A stretch of 64,000 nucleotides of DNA from assembly GCF_003060865.1 (NCBI RefSeq), contig NZ_CP028918.1:1000001-1064000 (forward strand). Reading direction: 5' to 3'. Every line of letters starts with the position of its first letter. Within the stretch, counting starts at the first letter, position 1. Below, piece after piece: positions 27,940-38,197 of the stretch. The position numbers and the translations under genes are program-made. The notes beneath the pieces were generated by a model, which searched no databases, had not been told where the DNA came from, and was given only the letters and a program-made list of their open reading frames with translations. Source of the stretch: Gemmobacter aquarius (GTDB taxonomy: Bacteria; Pseudomonadota; Alphaproteobacteria; Rhodobacterales; Rhodobacteraceae).

Positions 27940-28037
27940 TCGTAACTGTCCTTAAATTTTGTGCAGGTTGGCGCGTCTGGGGGGCAGGGTCAAGGATTCG
28001 GGGCCAAGGCCGGGATTGCTGCCGGGCGTGGGGCCAA

Positions 28038-28080
28038 ATTCCCTGGCAGGGAATCTGAGAAATTTCTTTGTGAGAAATTT
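28038..28080 (-). terminator. Tandem hairpins between ppk and ppx
   Basis: 28038-28043 pairs with 28049-28054 (ATTCCC/GGGAAT), and 28060-28067 pairs with 28073-28080 (AAATTTCT/AGAAATTT). Both are perfect and lie within 55 bp after the ppk stop on the minus strand. They could partly terminate the transcript or stabilise its 3' end before ppx. Confidence 0.5.
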
Positions 28081-28089
28081 TGCCCCGTG

Positions 28090-30279
28090 CTAGCGGTCGG
28101 ATCCGTCTTCTCGCAGTTGTGCCAGCTTGGGCACGTCTTTCGCGCCTGCCGTGCCGCGACCCGACAGCGACGGGTTTTCCATGAAGAAGCGGTGGCAGGT
28201 GAACAGCGTGCCATCCTTGGCCTTGAGTTCGCGTTTGTAGCTGCCATCGGGGTGGAGCACCCAGCTTTGCGCCTCATCTGCGAGGTTGGCGGCCATGATC
28301 TGGCCTTCGATCTGGGCTTTGACGGTGGGGTTGTGGATTTCGACCAGCGTTTCGACGCGGCGGGTGAGGTTGCGGCCCATCCAGTCGGCGGACGACAGGA
28401 ACACGCGGGCGGATTTCGAGGGCAGGCCGTGGCCGTTGCCGAAACACATGATGCGGCTGTGTTCGAGAAAGCGCCCCACGATGGATTTGACGCGGATGTT
28501 TTCCGAAAGGCCGCGCACGCCGGGGCGCACACCGCAGATGCCGCGGATGACAAGGCTGATCTTCACGCCAGCCTTTGATGCGGCATAGAGGGCGTCGATC
28601 ACCTCGGGGTCGATCAGGCTGTTCATCTTGGCCCAGATTTCGCCGGGGCGTCCCGCGCGGGCATGGGCGGCTTCGGCCGCGATGAGTTCCAGAAGGCGGG
28701 GTTTGAGCGTGATCGGCGAGATGGCGAGGTTTTCCAGCCCTTCCGGTTGCACGTAGCCCGAGAGGTAGTTGAACACCTTGGTCGCGTCGCGGCCAAGGGC
28801 GGCGTCGCAGGTGAAGAACGACAGATCGGTGTAGATGCGGGCGGTGATCGGGTGGTAATTGCCGGTGCCGTAATGGGTGTAGGTTACGAGATGGTCGCCC
28901 TCGCGCCGCACCACGGTGCTGATCTTGGCGTGGGTCTTGTACTGGATGAAGCCGTAAACCACATGCGCGCCCGAGCGTTCGAGGCGGCGGGACTGGCGGA
29001 TGTTGGCGGCCTCGTCGAAGCGGGCCTTGAGCTCCACCAGCGCCGTGACGGATTTGCCTGCCTCGGCGGCTTCGCAGAGCGCCGAGACGATGGGGCTGTC
29101 CCACGAGGTGCGGTAGAGCGTCTGTTTGATCGCCAGCACGTTGGGGTCGCGCGCGGCCTGTTCGAGAAAGTTGATGACGAGATCGAAGGTCTCGTAGGGG
29201 TGGTGCAGCAGGATGTCTTTCTGGCGGATGGCGGCGAACAGGTCGCCATCGTGGTCTTGCACCCGTTCGGGGACGCGCGGGGTGAATTTCGGCCACAAGA
29301 GATCGGGGCGCGACGAGAGGACCAGTTCCTTGAGGTCGGCGATGCCGAGAAGGCCGCGCACCTCGACCACCATGTCCTCGGTCACGGCAAGTTCGTCCAT
29401 GATCAGGGCGCGGAGTTCCGCCGGAGCACCTGCCGAGAGTTTGAGGCGGATCACCTCGCCCCTGCGGCGGCGTTTCAGGGCGGTCTCAAACTCGCGCACG
29501 AGGTCTTCGGCTTCATCTTCGACCTCGAGGTCGCTGTCGCGCAACACGCGGAAGATGCAGTGGCCGCGGTCGGTGTAGCCGGGAAAGAGCATGTCGAGGT
29601 GGAGCAGCAGGAGTTCTTCCAGCGGCAGGTAGCGGTTTTCGCCGGGTTTGGACGGCAGGGGGACGAAGCGGTCGATCTGCTGGGGGATGGGCAGCAGGGC
29701 CTTGAGCGTGCGGTGGTCGGTTTCGCGTTCAAGCTCCAAGGCCAGCGAGAAGCCGGTGTTGGGGATGAAGGGGAAGGGGTGCGCGGGGTCGATGGCGAGG
29801 GGCGAGAGGACCGGAAACACATTGTTGAGGAAGTGGTCGGCAAGGTGTTTGTGGTCGCGTGCGGTCAGTTTCGAGCGGGTCACGAGGGTGATGCCCTGCG
29901 CTTCCATCTCGCGCTTCAGGCGGTTGAAGACGGATTGCTGGGTGAGCATGAGTTTGCGTGCGTCGTCATGGATCAGCGCCAGCTGTTCATCGGGGCGGCG
30001 GCCGTCTTCGGACAGGGTCGCGTTGGCGCGGCGTTGCAAGGCGCGCAGGCCCGCGACGCGGACGGTGTAGAATTCGTCGAGGTTGGTGGCCGAGATCGAC
30101 AGGAAGCGCAGGCGTTCGAGAAGCGGGACATCGGGGTTCGATGCCTCGTCCAGCACACGCCAGTTGAAGGCGAGCCACGAGAGTTCGCGGTTGAAGAAAC
30201 GGCGCGGGCCGCTGCGTTCCGCCTCGGGCAGGGTGACGGGGGCGGGGAAGGGCGCTTTGAGGAAATCGGACTGGGTCAT
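28090..30279 (-). CDS. ppk1: Polyphosphate kinase 1
   Basis: The 729-residue protein is a full-length PPK1, which makes polyphosphate from ATP. N-terminal sequence [19 protein letters not shown] is diagnostic. [12 protein letters not shown] (near 360) and [19 protein letters not shown] (near 460) lie in the two catalytic C-terminal domains with the autophosphorylated histidine region. Start ATG 30279 fits the family N-terminus. Gene order hda-ppk-ppx on one strand is typical of the group. Confidence 0.97.
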   Translation of the reverse strand: MTQSDFLKAPFPAPVTLPEAERSGPRRFFNRELSWLAFNWRVLDEASNPDVPLLERLRFLSISATNLDEFYTVRVAGLRALQRRANATLSEDGRRPDEQLALIHDDARKLMLTQQSVFNRLKREMEAQGITLVTRSKLTARDHKHLADHFLNNVFPVLSPLAIDPAHPFPFIPNTGFSLALELERETDHRTLKALLPIPQQIDRFVPLPSKPGENRYLPLEELLLLHLDMLFPGYTDRGHCIFRVLRDSDLEVEDEAEDLVREFETALKRRRRGEVIRLKLSAGAPAELRALIMDELAVTEDMVVEVRGLLGIADLKELVLSSRPDLLWPKFTPRVPERVQDHDGDLFAAIRQKDILLHHPYETFDLVINFLEQAARDPNVLAIKQTLYRTSWDSPIVSALCEAAEAGKSVTALVELKARFDEAANIRQSRRLERSGAHVVYGFIQYKTHAKISTVVRREGDHLVTYTHYGTGNYHPITARIYTDLSFFTCDAALGRDATKVFNYLSGYVQPEGLENLAISPITLKPRLLELIAAEAAHARAGRPGEIWAKMNSLIDPEVIDALYAASKAGVKISLVIRGICGVRPGVRGLSENIRVKSIVGRFLEHSRIMCFGNGHGLPSKSARVFLSSADWMGRNLTRRVETLVEIHNPTVKAQIEGQIMAANLADEAQSWVLHPDGSYKRELKAKDGTLFTCHRFFMENPSLSGRGTAGAKDVPKLAQLREDGSDR

Positions 30280-30424
30280 GGGGGCGGGATACCGGCGGGA
30301 TGCGACGCTTTCGTGACATGTGACGCGAGGGGCGCGGCGGTGTCCAGTGGGGACGGGCTGCGGGGGGGCTGATGGGGGGCTTTTGCCATGGCTTGGTGGG
30401 GGCGTTTGGCGTGGTGCGCGGGAA

Positions 30425-30503
30425 GGGGGCTTTCTGCCCCCCTCGGGCCGTGTCGGCCCTCAGCCCCCGAGGATATTTGGCCGAGGATATTTGGCCGAGT
30501 GTG
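30425..30503 (+). repeat. Composite element with duplicated GAGGATATTT core
   Basis: A GGGGGC-TTTCT-GCCCCC hairpin and a CGGGCC...GGCCC stem are followed by two tandem cores (30469-30478 and 30483-30492), each with TTGGCCGAG, ending in GTGTGAATG. The interval from 30280 to 30535 contains nothing else I can recognise. The core duplication shows the element can expand locally. Confidence 0.65.
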
Positions 30504-30535
30504 AATGGGCGGTTGGGGGCGGCGCGTGGGGGCTG

Positions 30536-31179
30536 TCATCCCCTTTCGGGCCAGGGTGGTTGGCGGGCGTAGGCCCCCCGTTCGGGTTGGAGGGGCGGGA
30601 GTCGTGGGTCAGGCTGAGGGTTTTCGGCGGGCGGTGACGCGGCGGATGAGGGCGCGGGCTTCTGGGGGCGGACTTCCGGGGGCGGACTTCGGGGGGGGGG
30701 CGGAGGTTGTTCGCGGCGGGTATAGGCGGTGCCGTCTGCGGTGCGCCCCAGAAGGCCGAGGCCCACCATGGCGCGCCGGAGGAGGGCTGCGTCGCGGAAG
30801 CTGTGGAGGGTGTTCAGGCGGGCGCTGAGCGCCCGTTCATGCAGCGCCGGGCCTGAGGGCAGCTGTGCCCGGAGGGTCCAGAGGCAGAGGATTTGCTGGC
30901 CCCGGCGGGCGGGCCAGTCGCGCATGACGCCGGTGTCGTCAAAATGGCGCAGGCGCGTTCGACGAGGGTCAGGTCGCAGGGCGGTTCGGGTCTGTCGAAG
31001 CGTTGCTGCGCCACGGTTGCGGCGCGCAGGTGCTGGAAGTTGCGAAACCCTGCGGCGCGGGCGAGCATGTTGATCAACTCGACATGGCCGGGGGTGGCAT
31101 TGCGGGCAAGCTGGCCTGCGAGGTGGCGGACAAAGGCCGAAAGGTCGGCAGTGGCAAGCGGGATGGTCTGGCGCGACAT
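30536..31179 (-). pseudogene. DUF2087 domain protein, frameshifted
   Basis: The N-terminal half (MSRQTIPLATADLSAFVRH ... AAGFRNFQHLRAAT) and the C-terminal DUF2087 half (DWPARRGQQILCLWTL ... LLRRAMVGLGLLGR) lie in different frames of the minus strand. They join near 30945-30965, and one extra base there would give a continuous protein reading LVERAC-x-HFDDTG. DUF2087 proteins are small, probably DNA-binding, proteins of unclear role. The 60-residue Pro-rich tail to 30536 may be extra. Mutation and sequence error cannot be told apart here. Confidence 0.7.
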
Positions 31180-31691
31180 GGCATCGATCCTGTTGGGCCG
31201 CATGTGTCAGGGTCGCTCTTCTTGACGCGGCACGAGAATGGGTCCGGTGCGATGCGCTTAGGGGCAGGTTTAGCCTTCCCATGCGGGATAGCGACGTCTC
31301 GGGAACTGCCGACCGGTTTTCACGGTAGCCGACAGCGCGGCATTGGCAAGCGGGGTCTTTCCGGGAGCGCACGGACCAACGAATTTTCTGCGAAAATTCA
31401 GGTCCGTGCTTCGGGGGCGTGGCGCAGAGGGCGCGGGCAGGGCGTGTCGGGCTTGCGTGATCATGGTCAGGGGGATTCGGATTCTTGGCGGATATGCGCG
31501 GGTGGGTCCGCGCGCAGGGAGGAGGCGTGCGGTGTCGATCCCTTGCAAGAGGTGGCGCGTCGTTTGGTCTGTGGTGGTCTGATGGCCGAAGACTGCGCGG
31601 GGGAGCGGGGCATGTCGTCGGGGGGGGCCGCTGATTTTTCGCAGAAAAATCGTTGCGGCGGGATTTTTCGCAGAAAAATCCGGTCTGCGGA
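31180..31691. other. Gene-free interval with palindromes
   Basis: No frame here looks coding. The interval holds a 19-bp palindrome of the AATTTTC-family at 31381-31399 and two further copies at 31633-31651 and 31662-31680 just after the hda stop. The remaining sequence between 31220 and 31620 shows no motif I can name. Confidence 0.6.
31633..31680 (-). terminator. Two tandem 19-bp palindromes downstream of hda
   Basis: GATTTTTCGCAGAAAAATC occurs twice, at 31633-31651 and 31662-31680, 29 bp apart. Each forms an 8-bp stem with a 3-nt loop, and both lie within 60 bp after the hda stop on the minus strand. A terminator role is likely; a mobile short palindrome is the alternative. Confidence 0.6.
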
Positions 31692-32363
31692 TCAGTCGTC
31701 GGTCCCCAGGATGCTGGCCGCAAGTTGTCGGGTGACGGGGCGGGCGTGGGCCAGGGATACGGCGTCGAGGGTGGCGACCAGCAGGCGGGCGGTGGCGAGC
31801 GAGCGTTCCATGCGTTGCACGAGATAGGGGATCAGGTTGGGCGGCACCACGATCTGGCGGTCGGAGAACAGTTTGACCAGCACGGCGGAGAGCAGCGCGT
31901 CGTCGGGCGCGTCGAGGCGGGTGAGCGGGGCCGCTTGCAGGCGGCTTGCGAGGTCGGGGAGGCGCAGGCCCCAGTCGCGGGGCGGGGTGGTCGCGGTCAC
32001 GAGCAGCGCGCCGCTTCGGGTGACGATGTTGTGCAGATGGAAGAAGGCGGCTTCGGCCTCGGGGTCGCCTGCGGCGCCTTCGGCGTCTTCGACGCAGACC
32101 GATCCGTGCCCGGCCAGTTCGGGGATGTCGGCGGTGGCGAGCGCCGCGCCTCGTACAAGTGCCGCCCCTGTCGCCTGCATCCACAGGTGGGCGAGGTGCG
32201 TCTTGCCGCTGCCTTGCGGGCCGACGAGCAGCATCTTGGCGCCGGGCCAGCCCTGCCATGCGTCAAGCGCCGCGAGGGCGGTGGTGTTGGTGGGCGACAC
32301 GAAGAAATCCTCGCGCCGGAAGGTTTCGGACACGGGGAGGTCAAAGGCGAGTTGGCGGGTCAC
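31692..32363 (-). CDS. hda: DnaA-related regulator of replication initiation (Hda/HdaA)
   Basis: The 223-residue protein resembles the AAA+ part of DnaA: Walker A GPQGSGKTHL at residues 48-57, a Walker B-like SVCVEDAEG and LASRLQAAPLTRL as sensor or arginine-finger region. Hda with the DNA clamp stimulates ATP hydrolysis by DnaA and so prevents re-initiation. It starts with GTG at 32363, which overlaps the stop of the AI-2E gene (GTGA). The N-terminus RQLAFDLPV carries a QLxFDLP-like clamp-binding motif, as expected for Hda. Confidence 0.9.
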   Translation of the reverse strand: MTRQLAFDLPVSETFRREDFFVSPTNTTALAALDAWQGWPGAKMLLVGPQGSGKTHLAHLWMQATGAALVRGAALATADIPELAGHGSVCVEDAEGAAGDPEAEAAFFHLHNIVTRSGALLVTATTPPRDWGLRLPDLASRLQAAPLTRLDAPDDALLSAVLVKLFSDRQIVVPPNLIPYLVQRMERSLATARLLVATLDAVSLAHARPVTRQLAASILGTDD

Positions 32364-33496
32364 TCTTGGATGTCGTCCTGCGGCAGGGGGGCGGCGGAGG
32401 CGGGGCTTGCGGCAGCGCCGGGGCCGTGGACGATTCCGGGGCGTCCTGCCTGACCGTGGTAAAGCAGGCTGGCCTGATACTGCGAAAGGCCGAAGCGGGT
32501 GAGCACGCCGATGGAGGCCGCGACCGGAACGGCGACCAGCATGCCGACGAAGCCGAAGAGCGCGCCGAAGGCCGAGAGCGCGAACAAAAGCCAGACGGGA
32601 TGCAGGCCCACGGAATTGCCGACGAGTTTGGGGGTGAGGATATTGCCTTCGATGAACTGGCCGACGGCGAAGATCGCGGCGATGATGCCGATCGAGACCC
32701 AATCGCCCCAGAACTGGAACAGTGCGAGCCCGATGGCGAGCGTGCCGCCGACGAGGGAGCCGACGTAAGGTATGAAGGTGATCGCCCCCGCGATGGCGCC
32801 GACGATCAGGCCGAATTGCAGCCCCGCGACCATCAGCGCAATCGAATAGAAGCTGCCCAGAAGCAGGCAGACCGACAGTTGCCCGCGCACGAAGCCTGCC
32901 AGCACGGCGTTGATTTCGGCCCCCATGCGGCGGATCACGGGGGCGTGGTCGCGCGGCAGGAGCGCATCGACGCGGGCGACCATGTGGTCCCAGTCGAGCA
33001 GCATGTAGAAGGCCACGACCGGCACGACGACGATGAAGATCACCGCCGAGACGATGCTCATGGCCGAGGTGAGCAGGGTTTCGGCCAGTTGGCCGCCCTT
33101 GGCCTGGATGCTTTGGCCGATCTGGGCGAGGGTCTGGCGGATGGTCGAGGTGCTGTCGTTCAGCTCGGGGAAGCGTTCGGTCAGGAAGGCTTGCAGGCGG
33201 GTGGCGATTTCGGGGGCGGCGTTGATCAGGCCGGTGAGCTGTTCGACGAGGGTGGGGATGACGGCAAGGACCAGCAGCACGACGATCAGCAGGGCCACGA
33301 GCGAGATCGTGACCGTGGCGCCCACGCGGCTGAGGCCTGCGCGTTGCAGCCGGTCGGCCACGGGGTCGAGGAAATAGGCGATGGCGCCGCCGACGAGGAA
33401 GGGCAAAAGCACGTCGCCCAGAACATAGAGCAGGAGCAGGAACACCGCTGCGGCGATGCTCCATGTCACAAGCTGTTGCCGCACGGGCAGGGCCAT
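32360..33496 (-). CDS. AI-2E family transporter (PerM-like)
   Basis: The 378-residue membrane protein has the AI-2E/PerM layout: two N-terminal helices, a soluble loop (residues about 90-145), then five or six helices including the family motif FIPYVGSLVGGTLAIGLA. The C-terminal 35 residues are Ala/Pro-rich and probably cytoplasmic. It may export a small molecule or ions; the autoinducer role is not general in the family. It overlaps hda by four bases, so the two are coupled. Confidence 0.92.
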   Translation of the reverse strand: MALPVRQQLVTWSIAAAVFLLLLYVLGDVLLPFLVGGAIAYFLDPVADRLQRAGLSRVGATVTISLVALLIVVLLVLAVIPTLVEQLTGLINAAPEIATRLQAFLTERFPELNDSTSTIRQTLAQIGQSIQAKGGQLAETLLTSAMSIVSAVIFIVVVPVVAFYMLLDWDHMVARVDALLPRDHAPVIRRMGAEINAVLAGFVRGQLSVCLLLGSFYSIALMVAGLQFGLIVGAIAGAITFIPYVGSLVGGTLAIGLALFQFWGDWVSIGIIAAIFAVGQFIEGNILTPKLVGNSVGLHPVWLLFALSAFGALFGFVGMLVAVPVAASIGVLTRFGLSQYQASLLYHGQAGRPGIVHGPGAAASPASAAPLPQDDIQE

Positions 33497-33596
33497 TCTC
33501 GCGCCTTTCGGTGTAATACGGGCATCATATCACCATCGGACGCGCCGGGTGCAAGGGTGAAGCGGTGCGGTCCTTGCGCGGCCCGGGTTCCGCCCC

Positions 33597-33652
33597 TGTC
33601 CGCCCGCCGGGGCGCTGCCCCGGACCCCGGAGTATTTGGGCAAGGGTGAAGG
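33597..33652 (+). repeat. Composite hairpin/GGAGTATTT element
   Basis: A CCGGGGCGCTGCCCCGG hairpin is followed by GGAGTATTT at 33629-33637, GGGCAAGG and GTGAAGGGG. It lies between the AI-2E start and the RDD gene stop, with orientation opposite to both genes. Confidence 0.6.
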
Positions 33653-33675
33653 GGCAAGGTGAAGCGGGCGGCGTG

Positions 33676-34470
33676 TCAGGCTTTGCGGGCGCGGATGACG
33701 GCTGTGGCGCAAAGGCGGTCGTGGCGCAGGGCGCCTTTCCAGCGCAGGGGGAAGAAATCATACCAGAACCAGACGAGGGCGAGGCCGGTCAGGGCGAGGG
33801 TGGCAATCATGCCGAGGGTAGCTGCGAGCGGGCGGTCCATCAGGGCGAACAGGGTTTCGGGTGCGAGGATCGTGGCCGGCAGGGCGAGCACGGCCGCGAT
33901 GAGCAGGGGCGCAAGGCGGAGTGTTTCGCGCCGGAGGCCTGCGGGGCCAGCGACGCGCAGACCAGTGACGCGCAGGCCGAGGAGCCATTTGCCGGGGCTG
34001 GCGCGGCCCTTGCGGTGCAAGTGGCCCGAGATCAGGGCGAGGAGGACGAGGCAGAGGAAGGTTTGCGGCTGGAGCGTGGGCTGGAAGCGGCCGGTGGTGG
34101 GGTCGATGAAATAGCTGACGGATTTGCGCGAGGAGGTGTTTTCCGTTTGCACCGCATCGAAGATGAGGAATGCCGAGTGCAGGTCGGGCGCGCCGACGCT
34201 GAGTGCCGTGCAGAACCCGCTGGCCGCGATGCGCTGCGGTGCGAGGCCGGAGGCTGCGATGGTCGCCTTGGTGCACATGGTCTTTACCGGAGCGAAAGGC
34301 AGGCTGCCGGGATGGACCCAAGCGGGCAGGGGCAGGGCCACGAGAAGCGCGAAGGACAGGGCCGAGGCGAGGGTGAGATCGACGAGAAAGGCGAAGATCC
34401 TGCGCCAGAACAGACGGGGCGGAAGGGGGGGAGGAGAAGGCGGGGGCAGGGCGGTGGTCGGGCTCGACAT
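33676..34470 (-). CDS. RDD family membrane protein
   Basis: The 264-residue protein has a Pro-rich N-terminus and then an RDD domain. The first helix has the conserved RRIFAFLVDLTLASAL motif (Arg and Asp). Further hydrophobic helices lie near residues 120-140, 165-190 and 200-222. The SPGKWLLGLRVT segment is the conserved loop. The function of RDD proteins is mostly unknown, with some acting as ion antiporters. ATG 34470 is chosen because the RDD domain starts about 20 residues later. It is divergent from proS. Confidence 0.88.
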   Translation of the reverse strand: MSSPTTALPPPSPPPLPPRLFWRRIFAFLVDLTLASALSFALLVALPLPAWVHPGSLPFAPVKTMCTKATIAASGLAPQRIAASGFCTALSVGAPDLHSAFLIFDAVQTENTSSRKSVSYFIDPTTGRFQPTLQPQTFLCLVLLALISGHLHRKGRASPGKWLLGLRVTGLRVAGPAGLRRETLRLAPLLIAAVLALPATILAPETLFALMDRPLAATLGMIATLALTGLALVWFWYDFFPLRWKGALRHDRLCATAVIRARKA

Positions 34471-34655
34471 GGGGTGTACGCGTCCGGTCGGAAACAACTT
34501 TGTGTTGTGATCGTGTTTGCGGGGGGGACGAGTCAAGGACTGGTCGTGCAGCGGAAGCTGGCGGCGGATGTGCGACCCGTCTGTCGCCCTGACCGTTGCG
34601 CGGGCGGTTGGTTGTCGCTAGGAACGCAGGTACCGAAATTCACGAGGCCCATCCC

Positions 34656-35993
34656 ATGCGTCTGACCCGTTACTTCCTGCCCGTTCTGAAGGAAAACCCT
34701 GCCGAGGCGCAGATCGTGTCGCATCGCTACATGCTGCGGGCGGGGATGATCAAGCAGCAGGCGGCGGGGATCTATTCGTGGCTGCCGCTGGGCTTGCGCG
34801 TGCTGCGGCGGATCGAGACCATCGTGAACGAGGAGCAGGAGCGGGCGGGGCATATCCCGCTCTTGATGCCGACCTTGCAGCCGGCCGACCTGTGGCGGGA
34901 AAGCGGGCGCTATGACGATTACGGGCAGGAGATGCTGCGCATCACCGACCGGCAGAAGCGCGAGTTGCTTTACGGGCCGACCAACGAGGAGATGGTGACG
35001 GACATTTTCCGCAGTCATGTGAACAGCTACAAGGATTTGCCGCTGACGCTGTACCATATCCAGTGGAAGTTCCGCGACGAGATGCGGCCGCGCTTTGGCG
35101 TGATGCGGGGGCGCGAGTTCCTGATGAAGGATGGCTACAACTTCGACATCGACAAGGAGGCGGCGCTGCATGCCTATAACCGCCATATGGTCAGCTATCT
35201 GCGCACCTATGAGCGGATGGGGCTGACCGCCATTCCGATGCGGGCGGCGTCTGGCCCGATCGGCGGGGATAACACGCACGAATTCCTTGTGCTGGCGCAG
35301 ACCGGCGAGTCGGAGGTGTTTTACGATGACCGCGTGACGGCGCTGAAGCTGGGGGCGCGCGAGATCGACTATGACGACCGCGCGGCGGTGGCCGATGTGT
35401 GCCGCGAGTTCACCACGCTTTATGCCCGCACCGACGAGACGCATGACGGGGCCGTGTTCGAGGCGGTGCCCGAGGCGCATCGCAAGGTGGGGCGCGGCAT
35501 CGAGGTGGGGCAGATCTTTTACTTCGGGACCAAGTATTCCGAGGCGATGGGGGCGCTGGTCGTCAACGACAAGGGCGAGCGGGTGCCGGTCGAGATGGGG
35601 TCGCACGGGATCGGCGTGTCGCGTCTGCTGGGGGCCATCATCGAGGCGAGCCATGACGACAAGGGGATCATCTGGCCCGAGGGGGTCACGCCGTTCCCTG
35701 TGGGGATCGTGAACCTCAAGCAGGGCGACGCGGCGGCGGATGCGGCCTGCGAGGGGCTTTACAAGGCGTTGGCGGCCAAGGGGCTGGAGGCGCTTTACGA
35801 TGACCGTGACGAGCGGGCGGGGGCGAAGTTCGCGACGATGGACCTGATCGGACTGCCGTGGCGCATCACGGTCGGGCCGCGCGGATTGGCGAACGGAGTG
35901 GTCGAGGTGACCAGCCGCCGGACGGGCGAAAGCGTCGAGATGACGCCGGATGCGGCGGTGGCGCGGATCGCCGAGATTTACGCGGGCGTCTGA
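34656..35993 (+). CDS. proS: Prolyl-tRNA synthetase (short, alphaproteobacterial type)
   Basis: The 445-residue class II synthetase charges tRNA-Pro. Motif 1 ([19 protein letters not shown]), motif 2 ([21 protein letters not shown]) and motif 3 ([15 protein letters not shown]) are all clear, and the anticodon-binding domain is at the C-terminus. It lacks the inserted editing domain of E. coli ProS, as usual for alphaproteobacteria. The ATG at 34656 follows GAGG. A strong terminator follows the stop. Confidence 0.97.
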   Translation: MRLTRYFLPVLKENPAEAQIVSHRYMLRAGMIKQQAAGIYSWLPLGLRVLRRIETIVNEEQERAGHIPLLMPTLQPADLWRESGRYDDYGQEMLRITDRQKRELLYGPTNEEMVTDIFRSHVNSYKDLPLTLYHIQWKFRDEMRPRFGVMRGREFLMKDGYNFDIDKEAALHAYNRHMVSYLRTYERMGLTAIPMRAASGPIGGDNTHEFLVLAQTGESEVFYDDRVTALKLGAREIDYDDRAAVADVCREFTTLYARTDETHDGAVFEAVPEAHRKVGRGIEVGQIFYFGTKYSEAMGALVVNDKGERVPVEMGSHGIGVSRLLGAIIEASHDDKGIIWPEGVTPFPVGIVNLKQGDAAADAACEGLYKALAAKGLEALYDDRDERAGAKFATMDLIGLPWRITVGPRGLANGVVEVTSRRTGESVEMTPDAAVARIAEIYAGV

Positions 35994-36016
35994 GGGTTTT
36001 GCGGACCGGGAGGGTG

Positions 36017-36047
36017 CGGGAGGGCTTTTGCCCTCCCGTTTCTTTTT
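36017..36047 (+). terminator. Rho-independent terminator of proS
   Basis: An 8-bp perfect G/C stem (36017-36024 with 36031-36038) with a 6-nt loop is followed directly by TTTCTTTTT. This is a textbook intrinsic terminator, 23 bp after the proS stop. Confidence 0.9.
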
Positions 36048-36421
36048 CAGGGGGTGGGATGGCGTTGCGGACGGAAGGTGAGTGTCTGTCGTCTCGCCCG
36101 CCGAGGATTAGAGGTGGCATCCCGTCGGATGGGCGAAAGCGAGAGGATGCCGTCGGGCGCGGCGGTCGAGCGGATTGCGGCGCGTCAAGCCTGTGTTCGG
36201 GCGGGCGAAGGCTTTTGCCGGAGTTTGGACCGGGGCAGTGTTTTGCCACGCATTTTTACTACCGCGATGTCGCGTGATGGTTTTTGGCGGGGTGCAGCGC
36301 GGTGCCGTACGGGCGGCGGAGGCACTGCCCATCGCGCGGGCTGATACAGATCAATGACGTAGGGCGTCCGGTCTGCGAAGGTTCCTTGGGCCTGCGAGCG
36401 GCCCTTCGCAGGAGAAACCGG
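36048..36421. other. Gene-free interval upstream of the OsmC gene
   Basis: I find no coding frame with a ribosome binding site between the proS terminator and the OsmC gene. The only feature I can name is the FNR-like palindrome at 36341-36354, 68 bp before the OsmC start, so the last 100 bases probably hold that gene's promoter. Confidence 0.6.
36341..36354 (+). promoter_or_regulatory. FNR/FnrL-like box
   Basis: CTGATACAGATCAA matches the FNR consensus TTGAT-N4-ATCAA at nine of ten positions. It lies 68 bp upstream of the OsmC start codon, a plausible distance for activation or repression by oxygen-responsive FnrL of this bacterial group. Confidence 0.55.
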
Positions 36422-36835
36422 ATGGAATATCGCGTCACGGCCCGAAGGATCGACGGGCACGGGAGTGTCGTCATGGCCAAGGAGGCCGAAGTGGTGCTGG
36501 ACACCGATCCGGCGGGACGGCGGGACGCGATGAATCCGGTTGAACTGCTGTTGTCTGCGCTTGCGGCCTGTATGTTGAAGGGTATCGAGCGGATGATCCC
36601 GATGTTGAAAATGCAGATCGACGGGGCCGAGGTCAGCCTGATGGCGGTTAGGCAGGATGCGCCGCCAAAGCTGGTCTCGATCAGCTACGAGATCGTGGTC
36701 GACAGCCCCGAGACCGAGCAGCGGCTTAACCTGTTGCACCGGAATGTGCTGAAATACGGTACGATTTCCAACACCCTGTCGCTTGCCGTGCCGATCGAGG
36801 GGGTCTTGCGGCGAAGCGGGGCTTCGCTTTCGTGA
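36422..36835 (+). CDS. OsmC family protein
   Basis: The 137-residue protein has the OsmC/Ohr fold signature: a GxxPxELLLSALAACMLKGIERM helix with the conserved peroxidatic-type Cys (residue 41 in LAACML) after a DAMNPVELL loop. The second resolving Cys is not evident, so it is OsmC-like rather than a proven peroxidase. It may reduce organic hydroperoxides. The ATG at 36422 follows AGGAG. An FNR-like box upstream suggests oxygen control. Confidence 0.85.
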   Translation: MEYRVTARRIDGHGSVVMAKEAEVVLDTDPAGRRDAMNPVELLLSALAACMLKGIERMIPMLKMQIDGAEVSLMAVRQDAPPKLVSISYEIVVDSPETEQRLNLLHRNVLKYGTISNTLSLAVPIEGVLRRSGASLS

Positions 36836-36913
36836 CCGCGCGCGCGGCGTCCGTGCCTTGACGGGGTCGGGGGTTGCAAGCAGGGTGCGGGCGGAATTGG
36901 AACGGGTGGACCG

Positions 36914-38197
36914 ATGGCTTCGACGCGGCCTTTTGCGGCTTTCGAGTGGATGATCGCCTGGCGCTATCTGCGGGCGCGGCGGGCCGAGGGCGGTGTTTCG
37001 GTGATGACGTGGATTTCGCTGGTCGGGATCACGCTGGCGGTGTTTGCGCTGATCGCCACGCTGGCGGTGCGGGCGGGGTTTCGGGCCGAGTTCGTCAGCA
37101 CCATCCTTGGCGCCAACGCGCATGTGACGGTCTATTCGGCAGGGCGGGTCGATGCGGATGGCCGTCTGGTCAAGGGGTTTGACGATTACGATGCGCGGGC
37201 TGTGGCTGTGGCTGCGGTCGAGGGCGTGGTGCGGGCGGCGCCCTTGGTCAAAGGGCAGGTGATGGTCACCGCTGGCGAAGGGGCGACCGGGGCCGAGGTT
37301 TACGGGATACGGCCCGACGATCTGGCGGCGATCCCACGGGTGGGCATCGGGGCGGATGCAGAGGGGGATATTTCCTATTTCCCTGAAGGCATCGCCATCG
37401 GGTCGGGCATCGCGCGGGAATTGGGCGTGGGCTTGGGCGATCGGTTGCGGCTGGTGGCGCCGACGGGGGTAAAGACCGCGTTTGGCACCAGCCCGCGGGT
37501 CAATGCCTATGAGGTGGTCTATATCTTTACCGCCGGTCGCTATGACATCGACCGCACGCGGATTTACATGCCCTTCGACGAGGCGCAGAGCTATTTCAAC
37601 CGCGAGGGGATGGCCGACGAGATCGACCTGACGGTGGCGCATCCGGAAACGGTGGAGGACATCGCCATGCCTATCATGGTCGCGGCGGGCGAGGGGGCGC
37701 TGGTCTGGACGTGGAGGGACAGTGCGGGGTCGTTCCTGCGGGCGCTGGATATCGAGGACAATGTGATGTTCGTGATCTTGTCGATCCTTGTGCTGATCGC
37801 CGCGATGAACATCATTTCGGGGCTGATCATGCTGGTGAAGAACAAGGGCCGCGACATCGGCATCTTGCGCACGATGGGGTTGACCGAGGGGGCGGTGCTG
37901 CGGGTGTTCTTCATCTGCGGGGCCTCGACCGGGCTGGTGGGGACGGCGATGGGGGTGGTGCTTGGCTGTCTGTTCGCGGTCTATATCGACCCGATATTCT
38001 CGGCGGTGAATTATCTGGCGGGGGGCGGGGTCTGGGATCCCTCGATCCGTGGCATCTATGCGCTGCCCGCGAAGTTGCAGGTGCATGATGTGCTTTCGGC
38101 GGTGTCGTTGTCGCTGTTCCTTTCCTTCGTCGTCACGCTGTTTCCGGCGCGGCGGGCGGCGCGGATGAACCCGGTAGAGGCGCTGCGCTATGAATGA
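36914..38197 (+). CDS. lolC: Lipoprotein-releasing ABC transporter permease LolC/LolE
   Basis: The 427-residue inner-membrane protein has the LolC/E layout: an N-terminal helix after [17 protein letters not shown], a large periplasmic domain (about residues 50-270), then three C-terminal helices of the FtsX-like permease domain. [19 protein letters not shown] is the coupling-helix region. With LolD it extracts lipoproteins from the inner membrane for delivery to the outer membrane. Many alphaproteobacteria use a single homodimeric permease. It overlaps lolD by 8 bp. Confidence 0.95.
   Translation: MASTRPFAAFEWMIAWRYLRARRAEGGVSVMTWISLVGITLAVFALIATLAVRAGFRAEFVSTILGANAHVTVYSAGRVDADGRLVKGFDDYDARAVAVAAVEGVVRAAPLVKGQVMVTAGEGATGAEVYGIRPDDLAAIPRVGIGADAEGDISYFPEGIAIGSGIARELGVGLGDRLRLVAPTGVKTAFGTSPRVNAYEVVYIFTAGRYDIDRTRIYMPFDEAQSYFNREGMADEIDLTVAHPETVEDIAMPIMVAAGEGALVWTWRDSAGSFLRALDIEDNVMFVILSILVLIAAMNIISGLIMLVKNKGRDIGILRTMGLTEGAVLRVFFICGASTGLVGTAMGVVLGCLFAVYIDPIFSAVNYLAGGGVWDPSIRGIYALPAKLQVHDVLSAVSLSLFLSFVVTLFPARRAARMNPVEALRYE

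Noticed and set aside
31270..32259. Minus-strand Arg/Pro-rich frame overlapping hda
   Set aside because: It is out of frame with hda, low in complexity and lacks motifs.
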